Assembly: GCF_003062295.1 (NCBI RefSeq)
Contig: NZ_PYCN01000003.1
Coordinates: 248,001-312,000 of the forward strand
Length of the DNA: 64,000 nt
From: Bradyrhizobium algeriense
Lineage (GTDB): Bacteria > Pseudomonadota > Alphaproteobacteria > Rhizobiales > Xanthobacteraceae
Direction: 5' to 3'
Shown here: piece after piece, positions 1 through 9,289 of the stretch
How the letters are laid out: every line of letters begins with the position of its first letter
How positions within the stretch are numbered: the first letter of the stretch is position 1
Notes under the pieces: generated by a model
Database searches by the model: none
Seen by the model: only the letters and a program-made list of their open reading frames with translations
What the model was told of the DNA's origin: nothing
Position numbers and translations under genes: made by a program

Positions 1-1
1 C

Positions 2-331
2 AGCTCTCAAGTCGAAGTGGTCCAGGTGCCTGGGGGGCATGGTGGCTGCCTAACTATTGGCGCCGAACTCCTGGTTGATCATCTGCGGCAAAGAATTGAT
101 GCTCTGGCTGATCGCGCGCCTCCGCCATTGAACCTCACACGTCGCGGACGCCAGGCTGGATTGGCATCTGACGACAATCAGGACGCTCGTGCGTCGTGGG
201 TCGATACACTCAATCCACGAGATGACGGTGATTTGAAAGTCCAGTGCACGAACCGACCTGATGCCGCGGTGAGCCGCAACACAGCGGAGAAGGTCTCGGC
301 TCTGGCGATCAAGGGGCTTGGAGTGCGGTAA
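2..331 (+). CDS. Possible 3' end of an unrecognised ORF, cut by the window edge
   Basis: A reading frame is open from the left edge to a TAA at 329-331. The product is hydrophilic and matches no family I recognise. No ribosome binding site can be judged because the 5' end is missing. It could be the tail of a real gene, a decayed gene, or a chance open frame in GC-rich DNA; the last is quite possible. Confidence 0.15.
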   Translation, partial: SSQVEVVQVPGGHGGCLTIGAELLVDHLRQRIDALADRAPPPLNLTRRGRQAGLASDDNQDARASWVDTLNPRDDGDLKVQCTNRPDAAVSRNTAEKVSALAIKGLGVR

Positions 332-985
332 GGCCGCCTCAATTGATGGCCTTTTTCATTTCGCGGGCCGGAGAGAAGCGGCCCCAGCAGCGGGGGGCTG
401 GGGGCTGAGCTGAGGCCGCCATTCCAACCGCTAGCAACGCGGAAACAAGCGGCCAACGGTCAGTTAAATTATCGCAACCCGGTTGGTCGTTCCGAACTAG
501 TTTGGAGTACCTCCGTTGGCGGCCTCTTTCATATCAGACTAAGCCGTGCCATGTGCCCATTGGCACCTCTGGCAACAAAACGCCGATAAGAACTCGTGCA
601 GACCATGTCTGCTCCGCAAGCATTTCAGACGTCAACGTGTTCCGCTATCGCTTCAGCAAAAATCCGAAGACCGGATCCGTCATGGCGACGATAGCTGACG
701 TGCGGCAAAGTCGATAGGCCCGCTCGGATGTCTCGCACCACAGGTGAGGCAGTTCCAGGCCGGCGGCGGCCAAGGAAAATCCGGCAAGGTGACGCTGGAC
801 CCGCTGTGCGGGACACTGCCGAACTATGGGCGGATCGCTTCGGGAGCGATTGTGCCGCCGATCTGATATCCTGCACCGCGAGGGCTGGTCCATACTCTCA
901 CTCAGATACGCGTCAGCGCATATTGATGTGTTTGCATGCGCAGCAACTGAACCAAACGATTACTGTTCGTTTCGCGGGAGCGATC
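332..985. other. Intergenic stretch with no supported gene
   Basis: Several short frames overlap here on both strands, but none has a good ribosome binding site, a recognisable domain or consistent codon use. The last part (about 900-985) must contain the promoter and leader of the serine hydrolase that starts at 986. I see nothing else definite. Confidence 0.5.
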
Positions 986-2479
986 ATGAATAAGTATCTT
1001 CTGGTGACGATTCTTGTGGTTCTCACCGGTACGGCGGCGGCTGCGCAGGCTCCAGACGCGCTCATCGCCCGCGCGAAATCTTTCGAACTCGATACGCCCT
1101 ATGTGCCACCGCCAGGCGACCCCTTGACGCATCATGCCGCCGGATTTGCGAAGGTCATGTGCTCAGCAGTATTCATGACCGGCCTTGCGCCCGATTTCGC
1201 GGCCGAAAATGTCGGGTTTTTCACGGCACCCTACCGACAGCGCGCGAAGCTCGGCAAGCCGGTCATCGATCGCGCCAACAAGGCGGTCCACGTCACGCTG
1301 CCTAACGGCGTGACCCGCACGGCCAAATATCTCGGGAGCCAAGGTTGCGTCACGTTCCCGATCGGCGAGAGCGCCATGAATTTCAAGCCGGTCGCCGTCA
1401 AGAGCCGATTGCCCGATCCCGCGACCCAACTGTGGCCCATGGGCGACATGCTGCCGCAGGAGCCGTTGCCGACAGAGATCGACACCGGGAAACTCAAAGC
1501 TGCCGTGAACGCCGCGTTCCAGCCGGCCGAAGCAATGACTGCGGCGTTCGTCGTGACGTGGAAAGGCCGCCTCATCGCCGAGCGCTACGCGGAAGGTGTT
1601 ACGGCGCAGACGCCGCTCGAAAGCTGGTCCATGGGCAAGAGCATTACCGCAGCGCTCATTGGCATTCTGGTCAAGGACGGCGTCTATGATTTGAACCAGC
1701 CGGCACCGATCCCTGAATGGCAAACGCCCGGCGACCCGCGCGCCAAAATACGCATTGCGGATCTCCTTCACATGTCGAGCGGGCTTCGGATCAGGGCGCC
1801 CCAAGACCCGGATTATGACCCAACGGGGCCTTACCCGGATCACATCTATCTTTATACCGGCGGCATCAATTCCTTTCACTACGCGGCGACACGGCCATTG
1901 CAATGGCCTCCCAACATGGTCGGGCGCTATCGCAACACCGATCCGGTCCTGATCAACTATCTGATCCGGCTCGGTGTCGAAAAAAGCGGTGACGAATATC
2001 TCTCATTTCCTCAGCGGGCGCTGTTCGACAAGCTCGGCATCCGTACCATCGTGATGGAAACCGATCCGTTCGGAAATTTTCTGGGGCAAGGTTATGAGGT
2101 GGGCTCCGGGCGCGATTGGGCGCGGCTTGGCAATCTCTTTCTTCAGGGCGGCGTTTGGAACGGTGAGCGCATTCTCCCGGAGGGCTACACCACATTCGTC
2201 AGCACGCTTGCGCCCGCCTGGGCCGCGGACAATCGGCCGATCTATGGAGCTTTTTTCTGGCTCAACGGCGACGGGCAATATCCAGTCCCGCGCGATGCCT
2301 ATTACATGGCGGGCGCTGGCTGGCAGACCACTCTGATCATTCCCTCGCACGATCTCGTCGTCGTGCGTCTCGGACACTATCGGGGCGAATCCTACGCCGC
2401 TTCAGGCTTCAGCAAGGCGCTCGGGCTGTTGATCGAGGCGGTGCCAAAAGCACAAAAAGCCCGGGCCCCGCGAATTTGA
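986..2479 (+). CDS. Secreted serine hydrolase, class C beta-lactamase family (PF00144)
   Basis: This encodes 497 aa with a hydrophobic signal peptide ending near the Ala-rich stretch at residues 18-22, so the product is probably periplasmic. The frame is open upstream to 728. The ATG at 986 is preferred because GGGAG lies just before it and the signal peptide begins there. The nucleophile motif SxxK is S215-M-G-K218, and the second motif YxN is Y315-R-N317. The C-terminal half has the GxGWQT pattern usual in this fold. Members include penicillin-binding-protein-like esterases and 6-aminohexanoate-dimer hydrolases. The natural substrate cannot be told, and it need not confer beta-lactam resistance. 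It stands alone, followed by a 339-bp gap. Confidence 0.8.
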   Translation: MNKYLLVTILVVLTGTAAAAQAPDALIARAKSFELDTPYVPPPGDPLTHHAAGFAKVMCSAVFMTGLAPDFAAENVGFFTAPYRQRAKLGKPVIDRANKAVHVTLPNGVTRTAKYLGSQGCVTFPIGESAMNFKPVAVKSRLPDPATQLWPMGDMLPQEPLPTEIDTGKLKAAVNAAFQPAEAMTAAFVVTWKGRLIAERYAEGVTAQTPLESWSMGKSITAALIGILVKDGVYDLNQPAPIPEWQTPGDPRAKIRIADLLHMSSGLRIRAPQDPDYDPTGPYPDHIYLYTGGINSFHYAATRPLQWPPNMVGRYRNTDPVLINYLIRLGVEKSGDEYLSFPQRALFDKLGIRTIVMETDPFGNFLGQGYEVGSGRDWARLGNLFLQGGVWNGERILPEGYTTFVSTLAPAWAADNRPIYGAFFWLNGDGQYPVPRDAYYMAGAGWQTTLIIPSHDLVVVRLGHYRGESYAASGFSKALGLLIEAVPKAQKARAPRI

Positions 2480-2818
2480 CAACAGAGGGCACAACGGCCC
2501 GAGCGAGGAAAGTAAAAATAAGAATCGTGTCAACGAGGCTATCGATCCCCCTGTTGAGAAATGAAACATGCCGACCAGTCCGCGTTCGATGGAATAGGAG
2601 ACATCGACAAGATGGACAGGGGTTTCGCCTCTTGTGAAGGTTTTCGGATGCCGGCCCCATGATGGTGGCGCGGCGAACACGGGGGGCCGACGTCCGCAAA
2701 CCTCCAAGGGACCAAACCGCTCGCGCGGTAGGGCACTACCGCGCGAGCGGTTTAGTCCATTGACCCAGAACGGACATAGGCCGGCCGAAATCCCGCAGTG
2801 CGGCAGCTCCCATGCTGC
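2480..2818. other. Convergent intergenic region holding a perfect hairpin
   Basis: This lies between two convergent genes, the serine hydrolase and the TctC-type binding protein. Short frames cover it but none is convincing. Apart from the palindrome at 2714-2753 I see no defined element. Confidence 0.5.
2714..2753. terminator. Perfect 17-bp inverted repeat, probable bidirectional terminator
   Basis: The left arm AAACCGCTCGCGCGGTA (2714-2730) and the right arm (2737-2753) are exact reverse complements, separated by the six bases GGGCAC. The arm ends are A-rich and T-rich, so the stem is followed by T residues on either strand. Its position between convergent genes fits a shared terminator. 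It could instead be a dispersed palindromic element. Confidence 0.55.
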
Positions 2819-3790
2819 TCATTCCCGTTTCATATTGGCCGCCAAAATCACCCTGCTCCACTTCTTGACCTCGTCGGCGATCAGTTTGGCGAAGTCGGCG
2901 GGCGACCCGCCAAGAGCCGTGCCGCCCAGATTGGCAAGCTTCGCTTGGAGTTTCGGATCGGCGATGCTTACGTTGACTTCCTTGTTCAGCTTTTCGATGA
3001 CTTCTTCCGGTGTGCGCCTTGGACCGCCGATGCCGAACCATGCACTTACCTCGTAACCGGGCAAGGTTTCGCCCAGAGCTGGAACGTCCGCCAATATTGG
3101 CGAGCGCGCCATCGTTGTTACCGCCAAGGCGCGGAAATTGCCGGCCCTGACATATTCGATCGATGAGAGTAGCGGGCCAAAGTAGACATGCGCTTCGCCG
3201 GTGAGAAGGGCAGGAAATACCTGCGCGCCCCGGTAAGGCACGTGAAAGAGATCGACGCCGGTCATCGTTTTGAACATTTCGCCGGCCAAATGGGTCGTAG
3301 ATCCGATCCCGGCTGACGCCATATTGACCTTGCCGGGATTGGCTTTCGCGTAGGCGATGAACTCCGCGACTGTCTTGGCGGGAACCGATGGGTGTACCTC
3401 CATGACCAAGGGCACACGAACGATACCTGCGATCGGCGCGATATCGCGGATGAAGTCGAAGCCAAGGTTGAACATGGTCGCATTTATCGCATTTGGCGTG
3501 GTAACCAACAGCAGCGTGTAGCCGTCCGGGGATGCCCGCACGACTGCCTCAGTGGCGATGTTGCCGGTAGCGCCACTGCGATTCTCGATAACAAATGACT
3601 GTCCAAGTCGCTCCGACAGCGATTGACCGATCAATCGCGCGACGATGTCAGGCGCTCCGCCCGCGCCAAAGCCTTCGAGCAGGTGCACCGGTCGCGTCGG
3701 GTAGCTCTGCGCGCTGGCGAATCGAGATAATGCCGGAAGCGTGGCAGCGGCCGCTGCCAGATGCAGGAATTGACGGCGCGGAAGCTTCAT
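2819..3790 (-). CDS. Bug/TctC-family periplasmic solute-binding protein
   Basis: This encodes 323 aa. The frame is open to 3928, but the ATG at 3790 is preceded by GGGGAGG and starts a Tat-like signal (RRQFLHL followed by an Ala-rich hydrophobic stretch), so I start there. After the signal come the hallmarks of tripartite tricarboxylate transporter binding proteins: YPTRPVHLL, an IENRSGATGNIATE block, and ASPDGYTLL. These periplasmic proteins bind carboxylates. No tctA or tctB membrane genes are adjacent, which is common for these expanded 'orphan' Bug proteins. The ligand is unknown. Confidence 0.85.
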   Translation of the reverse strand: MKLPRRQFLHLAAAAATLPALSRFASAQSYPTRPVHLLEGFGAGGAPDIVARLIGQSLSERLGQSFVIENRSGATGNIATEAVVRASPDGYTLLLVTTPNAINATMFNLGFDFIRDIAPIAGIVRVPLVMEVHPSVPAKTVAEFIAYAKANPGKVNMASAGIGSTTHLAGEMFKTMTGVDLFHVPYRGAQVFPALLTGEAHVYFGPLLSSIEYVRAGNFRALAVTTMARSPILADVPALGETLPGYEVSAWFGIGGPRRTPEEVIEKLNKEVNVSIADPKLQAKLANLGGTALGGSPADFAKLIADEVKKWSRVILAANMKRE

Positions 3791-4206
3791 TGCGGCCTCC
3801 CCAAACTGCTGGCATGCGAAATCCCTGCGGAGCCGCACGGGAGGCCGCACACGCAGACGTCGGATTAATTTCGATGCACGCCTGCCGACGGCACGAGCGC
3901 TGCGGCTAAGAAAAAGGGACTTCGGCACGTCCCGCTTGGCAGCTCATGATCAGGCTACATCAGTTGCACGACCGGCGGAAGGCATGAATTGATGTAGTCT
4001 ATCACGTCGCCGCGCGTGGGACGTACCAGCGGCGCTATTGGCTTGTGTGATACCTGGTTGAGAAAGCAGCCGATTACCGCATGCTGTGGCTGGGCTATGC
4101 GGTTTTGGCTTCCGCGTACCGCCGCAAACTGGTAAGATTCAGATCGAACCTGCTCTCTGGGAAGTCGACGAAGCCGATCACGCCACTTTACGTGCAGTGA
4201 TGTGTA
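3791..4206. other. Intergenic region, no supported gene
   Basis: This is the divergent gap between the TctC-type gene and the broken cyclase gene. A minus-strand frame at 3955-4224 is open for 89 codons but lacks a recognisable domain or a good ribosome binding site. Promoters for both neighbours are presumably here but I cannot point to boxes. Confidence 0.4.
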
Positions 4207-5166
4207 ATGGTTCCGAAAACCCAATACGCAAAGAGCGGTGATGTTCGCATCGCCTATCAGGTCGTCGGCGAAGGGCCCTTCGACCTCGTGTTCGTTCCTG
4301 GTTTCATTTCAACCTCGATGTCGCTTGGGAGGAGCCCTATCGTGCGCGGGTTTGGACACGCTTGGCGGCCTTCGCCCGCCTGATCATGTTTGACAAGCGC
4401 GGCACCGGGCTTTCCGACAGAACGGTTGGTGCGCCAACCTTGGAAGAGCGCATGGAACAGCGAAATCGATGTTCGTCCAATCCTTCCAACGATACGGGTG
4501 CCGACGTTCATTATTCATCGACAAGGGGACGTTCGCGTCAACGTTGAAACCGGGCGGTTCATGGCCCGGCAAATCCCAAACGCGAAATATCTCGAACTGC
4601 CCGGCAATGATCACCTGTTGTGGACCGGCGAAACAGAACGGGTATTGGATGAGGTTGAAGAGTTCCTGACAGGCTCGCGGTCCGCAATCGAATCTGATCG
4701 CGTGCTCGCCACCGTTCTGTTCACTGACATTGTGAACTCAACCAAGCGTGTCGAGACGATCGGGGATCGTGCATGGCACGATGTGCTTGATCGGCACAAC
4801 GCGCTCGTGCGGCGGGAGATTTCGCGACATAGAGGGCATGAGGTGAGAACAATGGGAGACGGTTTCCTGGCAACCTTTGACGGGCCGGCTCGGTCAATCC
4901 GGTGCGCTCTGGCGATCAATGAAGGCGTTGAAGCTCTTGGGCTGCAGGTAAGGGCCGGCGAGGTCGAAATGACCGATGATGATCTGAGCGGCATCGCGGT
5001 CCACATTGCGTCGCGTGTCGCGACGATGGCAAAGCCCGGGCAGGTTCTGGTGTCGAATACAGTCCATGATCTTGTCGCAGGATCGAACATCAGGTTTCAT
5101 GACGAAGGTAGTCATTCCCTGAAGGGCCTCACAGAGAGCGTCAGATTGTTCGCGGCCGAACGTTAG
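4207..5166 (+). pseudogene. Decayed alpha/beta-hydrolase-adenylate cyclase fusion
   Basis: Three pieces of one gene are visible. From the ATG at 4207 the first frame gives a hydrolase N-terminus (KSGDVRIAYQVVGEGPFDLV, then FVPGFIS) and hits TGA at 4381. The natural continuation (NLDVAWEEPYRAR, then MFDKRGTGLSDR) is in another frame from 4311, implying loss of one base at 4310/4311. Near 4452-4458 the frame returns to the first and jumps to IDVRPILPTIRVPTFIIH, so the hydrolase core with its catalytic region is gone. The class III cyclase domain follows, with metal-binding motifs FTDIVNST and MGDGF. The usual LHTG before GEVE is missing, an in-frame loss of about four residues near 4959. A shortened product from an internal start is possible, but catalytic activity is doubtful. 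Confidence 0.8.
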
Positions 5167-5441
5167 CGGCGCAAAGCCGGATGTTCTGCGAACGAGTTTA
5201 TCAACTGATTTGGAAAAAGCCTTCCAACCTGCTCTGTCCGATCAGCCGGCTGGCGCACAAGCGATCCGCATTGTCATTAAGCTTGTCCGTCCAATTGATT
5301 GCTCATTTTGCGACGGCCCCAGGCAGAAAGACGTTGTCGTTCCGTCTCGACATCAAGTGACCGTGAGACGTGAGGCAGTTCACATTTGAATATCGCGAGT
5401 TGATTTAAGGCCGTCGCTAGCCCCGTTTCGGGAGACGAGCG

Positions 5442-5717
5442 ATGCCATTATTCAATAGCCAAATCCATTGGCAGGGAATGGGCACCACGGTGGCGGTCGG
5501 GCTTCTCACCTTGCTCGTACTTGGGTTCGCCGTTGTTAGTTACGTGGAATGGTCATCGAACGCTGCCGTGACCGAATTTATAAGCGCGGCCGAGGCATCG
5601 GCATCTGATCCGAACCAGTCCAACGAGTCTCCAGCTTCGATTCAGTCCCTCAAGGGCCGAACGGGCTGCCCCCAGGGTAAGAGACCGCTACCAACTGAAC
5701 TTATGCCCTTGCCGTAA
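5442..5717 (+). CDS. Small membrane protein of unknown function
   Basis: This encodes 91 aa. GGGAG sits nine bases before the ATG. Residues about 13-35 form a single hydrophobic segment (VAVGLLTLLVLGFAVVSYV), followed by a Ser/Asn-rich tail that may be outside the membrane. No family was recognised. The C-terminal 25 residues are Pro/Arg-rich and look less natural, so the frame could be a truncated version of a longer ancestor. The neighbours (decayed cyclase, small secreted protein) give no clue. Confidence 0.4.
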   Translation: MPLFNSQIHWQGMGTTVAVGLLTLLVLGFAVVSYVEWSSNAAVTEFISAAEASASDPNQSNESPASIQSLKGRTGCPQGKRPLPTELMPLP

Positions 5718-5887
5718 TTTGCACTTCCAGACCCAATTCGGTCTCGTGCGCGGGTTTCAGAATTTGGGACAGCTTCGTTGTCCGTGTGGGATTCGCGCAA
5801 TCCATACTTCTCGCTTTGCTGTTGAACCTTCGCGAAGTTCCCGTGACCCAACACTAAGGGGCGTTTGGACCAGAGTAGGAGGTCCGC

Positions 5888-6103
5888 ATGACGAGGCATC
5901 GAACGATTACCGGGTTCGTGGCTGTCGCTCTGCTCGCTGTTGCCGCAACCGCCGCCAACATGAGGTCGCACTCGACTTCGACAGACGGCATTGTCGTCTC
6001 CACCGGCACGACTACGATTGACGCGAACCAGTTCCCGCCTGCGAGTTTTGACGAGCGCTGGTCCGCGATGTCAGATTCGAAAACGGACACGCCTGAGCGC
6101 TAG
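5888..6103 (+). CDS. Small exported protein of unknown function
   Basis: This encodes 71 aa preceded by a near-perfect AGGAGG seven bases before the ATG. Residues 1-23 resemble a signal peptide (basic MTRHR, then a hydrophobic Ala/Val stretch ending in AATAA). The mature part of about 48 residues is polar and rich in Ser, Thr and Asp. No family was recognised. It lies 174 bp upstream of the haloperoxidase-like gene and could share its promoter. Confidence 0.5.
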   Translation: MTRHRTITGFVAVALLAVAATAANMRSHSTSTDGIVVSTGTTTIDANQFPPASFDERWSAMSDSKTDTPER

Positions 6104-6277
6104 GCCCGACCTTCGCTCCGCCGCAATCGGTTACCTGGCGAAAATTGTAATGGACCCTTGGTGGTTGGGTGACGCTTTTGCGGACCAAGCGTGGGTGCAA
6201 CTGCGCGCACGACAAGAAAATTACGGAGGTACATTCACACCACATTGGCAAAATCCAACTTTTCGAAGGAGGCAACG

Positions 6278-7498
6278 ATGAACGTGCTGAAAGTTGCAAT
6301 CGTCGGCCTGGTCCTCATTTCAGCCGATACACCGGTCCGCGCGGACGTCATCGGCGAATGGAACAACACCGCCATGGACGTGATGAAGGCGGTCAACGTC
6401 GCCGGTAATCCGTGGACGCGCAGCATGGCTCTGGTGAACGTGTCCATGTCCGACGCGGTCAATTCGGTGCAGAACCGATATTCCCGTTACATACCGGAGC
6501 TTCCAGCTAACCCAAACGCCTCAGCCGAGGCCGCGGCAGCGGCGGCTGCCCGCGAAATTCTCATGCGCCAGTATCCCGGTCAGAAGGAGCGGATTGATGC
6601 AGCCTTCGCGGAGACGATGAAAACCATTCCGGACAACCCCGCACGGGCTGCAGGTATTGATTTAGGCAAAAGCGTTGCGGACGCCGTTTTTACGGAACGG
6701 CAGAGCGATGCGACAAACATGCCCGACACATACCGCCCGCTCACCACGCCCGGCGTATGGGTCCCGACCACGCCGCCGCTGTTCCCTCAATATGCGACGG
6801 CCAAGCCGTGGGGTCTGGACAGCGCCAGTCAGGTCCGCCCGGCTCCGCCCCCGGCCCTCAACAGCGCGCTTTACGCGCGCGATTACAACGAAACCAGGGA
6901 AATGGGCGGGATGAAAAGCACCAAGCGGACCGACGCGCAGTCCGACGCCGTGCGCTTCTGGACGCAGGCCAACCTTGGGCCGGCATGGTTCCAGGCCGCC
7001 AGGCAGGCTTCCGCGCGTCACAACCTCCCTGTCGCAGACAGCGCGCGCGTATTCGCGCTGATGTCCATGGCTCTCGCCAATTGCTTCATTGTCGATTGGG
7101 ACGCCAAATTCCAATACAATTTCTGGCGACCGATCACCGCGATCCGCAACGGCGACCAGGACGGCAACGATGCGACTGAACGCGTCGCAGGCTGGCAGCC
7201 TCTGAACGCCACGCCGATGCATCCGGAATACCCGTCGCAGGCGGGGATCAACGCGGGTGCGGCGCAAGGCGTTCTGGAAGCTGTTTTCGGCAACGGGGCG
7301 GAACAGTTCGTCGCGACCGATACTTCCGACGCGCGCCTTTCACGCAAATTTACCAGCTTTGCGCAGATGACCCAGGAGCACAAAGAGGTGCGCATCTGGG
7401 GCGGCATTCATTTCCGCAATTCGCTGGAGGTCGGAGACGCGATGGGTCACAAGGTCGCCGACCATCTCGTTGCAAAGTACATGAAGCCGGCGCCGTAG
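6278..7498 (+). CDS. Vanadium-dependent haloperoxidase-like protein (PAP2 superfamily), atypical active site
   Basis: This encodes 406 aa. The frame is open from 6191, but GAAGGAGG precedes the ATG at 6278 and a signal peptide (to about residue 22) starts there. The family signature is KX6RP, then PSGH, then SRX5HX3D. The first motif is intact (K277 to R284-P285). The third keeps R372 and H378 with five residues between, though the final Asp is Ser382. The central motif reads P319-S320-Q321-A322, so the Gly and the acid-base His are absent. Vanadate binding may persist, but classical haloperoxidase chemistry is uncertain, and it may be a phosphatase or a non-catalytic relative. The next gene starts four bases after its stop, so the two are co-transcribed. 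Confidence 0.75.
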   Translation: MNVLKVAIVGLVLISADTPVRADVIGEWNNTAMDVMKAVNVAGNPWTRSMALVNVSMSDAVNSVQNRYSRYIPELPANPNASAEAAAAAAAREILMRQYPGQKERIDAAFAETMKTIPDNPARAAGIDLGKSVADAVFTERQSDATNMPDTYRPLTTPGVWVPTTPPLFPQYATAKPWGLDSASQVRPAPPPALNSALYARDYNETREMGGMKSTKRTDAQSDAVRFWTQANLGPAWFQAARQASARHNLPVADSARVFALMSMALANCFIVDWDAKFQYNFWRPITAIRNGDQDGNDATERVAGWQPLNATPMHPEYPSQAGINAGAAQGVLEAVFGNGAEQFVATDTSDARLSRKFTSFAQMTQEHKEVRIWGGIHFRNSLEVGDAMGHKVADHLVAKYMKPAP

Positions 7499-7502
7499 GC
7501 CC

Positions 7503-8528
7503 ATGTTCGGCGCTATCGCAAGGCGCTTGGTGACCGGCGGCGCGCTGCTGCTTGCCACCTTCCTTGCCGCAGACGCCGCTGACATCGACGACGACCTGCC
7601 CGACCTTACTGACAAGATCGCGCAGATGGCTTCCGAGGTCGCATTCGAGTTGCAGCAAATCTGTCCGCCTGCTTCGCCCTCGGACCAGGCAGCCTTCGAC
7701 CGATGCCGGCGCAGCCTGTTCGGCGACTCCGCGCTGCGGCGCAGCCTCGCGCCGAGGCTGCTGTGGGGTCGCCGGAACCAGGATGCCGCGGCAGCGCTCA
7801 GTGACACCAACCTCACGCAGTTTGCGCCCGATGTGATTACCGGTCTTTACCTCCCGCTGTTCATGTACAGCGGCGAGTACAGCACCGAGTATTTCGAGCG
7901 CGAGCGATTGTACCTGATCCGTCTGCGGGCAGGATTTCGCAACCTGTTGCCGCCCGGGCAGTTTCCGTATCCGTTCTGGCACGAAGAGGCGAAGTGGGGT
8001 GCTTATCAGGCTGCGAATGCGGTTCTGTTCTGGGTCAATCCAAAAACCGCGAAGGTCGTCATCGGGCAATTCACCGAACGGGGCAGCGGCAACCCTGTTG
8101 TCTCCACGCAGCCCATCTCGCACAAATTCAACGGCAAATGGATGTGGATGGACAAGGAGGGACGCATCCAGCCGCGCGTGACGCTCTTTGACGGCTTGTT
8201 CCGGCAGGACAATCCCTATCTGCCAAAGCTCGACTCCACCTACAGGACGCTGGCGCTGCGGATGCGCGACGCGCAATGCGATAACTGTCACATGCCGAAC
8301 AACCCCATGCCGATGCGCCGGCTGGTGCTGATGCACACACCGGCCCACGCGGCAGGCGAGATCAGCCGGCTAATGACGGCGGTGCGTGAGGACAGGATGC
8401 CGCTCGACGATACCGGCGCCGAACAGCCGCTCGAGGCCGCGCTCAAACGTGCGCTGCTCGAAAGCGGCGGAGCATTCGAAGAGTTGGTGAAGGCTGCAAA
8501 AGATTGGGAAGCGGCACACCGGGATTGA
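7503..8528 (+). CDS. Periplasmic protein with a single CXXCH haem-binding motif
   Basis: This encodes 341 aa. The start lies five bases after the stop of the haloperoxidase-like gene, so it is the second gene of an operon. Residues 1-25 form a signal peptide. One haem c site, C259-D-N-C262-H263, lies late in the chain, followed by MPNNPMPMRRLV, whose Met residues could supply the axial ligand. The long N-terminal part is Trp/Tyr/Phe-rich and matches no cytochrome class I know. It may deliver or accept electrons for the upstream protein; that is an inference from gene order only. Confidence 0.7.
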   Translation: MFGAIARRLVTGGALLLATFLAADAADIDDDLPDLTDKIAQMASEVAFELQQICPPASPSDQAAFDRCRRSLFGDSALRRSLAPRLLWGRRNQDAAAALSDTNLTQFAPDVITGLYLPLFMYSGEYSTEYFERERLYLIRLRAGFRNLLPPGQFPYPFWHEEAKWGAYQAANAVLFWVNPKTAKVVIGQFTERGSGNPVVSTQPISHKFNGKWMWMDKEGRIQPRVTLFDGLFRQDNPYLPKLDSTYRTLALRMRDAQCDNCHMPNNPMPMRRLVLMHTPAHAAGEISRLMTAVREDRMPLDDTGAEQPLEAALKRALLESGGAFEELVKAAKDWEAAHRD

Positions 8529-8671
8529 ATGGCACTCGATTGATCCGGTCGCCGAACGCCGCCTGCCCCGAATATTATTGTCGCGAGACACGCAATAATC
8601 GCACGACGCCTTGATTTCTGCACTTTTCGAGCAAACAAATTGCAAACATGTAACTCTTTGGAGGACACGCG

Positions 8672-9289
8672 ATGATGGGGCGTGGGCTCGCGTTGTTACT
8701 GGTGGGGCTGCTCGGCGGCTGCATGCAAGCGACGCTTGCGCCGTCGTCGAACGCCAGTTTGACCCCAAGGGACCGGCAGTTGCTAGCCCACGCGCCTTAT
8801 GCGCGGGCGAGCATTCCGGAGACGTATCGCCGGCATATTGTCGACTACACGCGCAAAGAGCAGCCGGGCACGATCCTGGTCGATACCAACGCCAAGTATC
8901 TGTACTACGTCCTGCCTGGAGGCAAGGCGATCCGCTACGGCGTGACGGTGGGAGAGGAAGCGCTGGCCTGGTCCGGCGTCGCTACGGTTGGGCGCATGGC
9001 GGAATGGCCGGACTGGATCCCGACGGCAGAGATCCAGGCTCGGCTCGGCCCCTACCCGAAGCGCGTTGCCGGAGGTCCGGCCAATCCGCTGGGCGCGCGG
9101 GCAATCTATCTTTACGAGGGCAACAAGGACACCCTGTACCGCATCCACGGCACCAACCAGCCGGAATATATCGGTCAGGCCATCTCGTCCGGCTGCATCC
9201 GCCTGACCAACGAAGACATCATCGATCTCGTGGACCGGGTGAAGCTGGGCGCGATCGTCGTCGTCCTCCCGCCGGGCAGAAGTGCCTAA
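8672..9289 (+). CDS. L,D-transpeptidase (YkuD domain) lipoprotein
   Basis: This encodes 205 aa. GGAGG is present a short distance before the ATG. The N-terminus has a lipobox (LLGGC, lipidated Cys17), so the protein is anchored in a membrane facing the periplasm. The YkuD catalytic site is clear: H159 in the RIHGTNQP segment and the nucleophile C175 in SSGCIRL. These enzymes form 3-3 cross-links in peptidoglycan or attach proteins to it, and alphaproteobacteria usually carry many paralogues. It is a single gene, 143 bp after the CXXCH protein gene. Confidence 0.9.
   Translation: MMGRGLALLLVGLLGGCMQATLAPSSNASLTPRDRQLLAHAPYARASIPETYRRHIVDYTRKEQPGTILVDTNAKYLYYVLPGGKAIRYGVTVGEEALAWSGVATVGRMAEWPDWIPTAEIQARLGPYPKRVAGGPANPLGARAIYLYEGNKDTLYRIHGTNQPEYIGQAISSGCIRLTNEDIIDLVDRVKLGAIVVVLPPGRSA

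Noticed and set aside
728..985. N-terminal extension of the serine hydrolase frame
   Set aside because: The ATG at 986 has a ribosome binding site and starts a signal peptide; the extension is hydrophilic and would bury the signal.
2754..2818. Possible dispersed intergenic repeat after the 2714 hairpin
   Set aside because: The text looked familiar, but without a genome to compare I cannot show that it is repeated.
3955..4224. 89-codon minus-strand frame before the cyclase pseudogene
   Set aside because: No ribosome binding site, no recognised domain, and it overlaps the start of the pseudogene.
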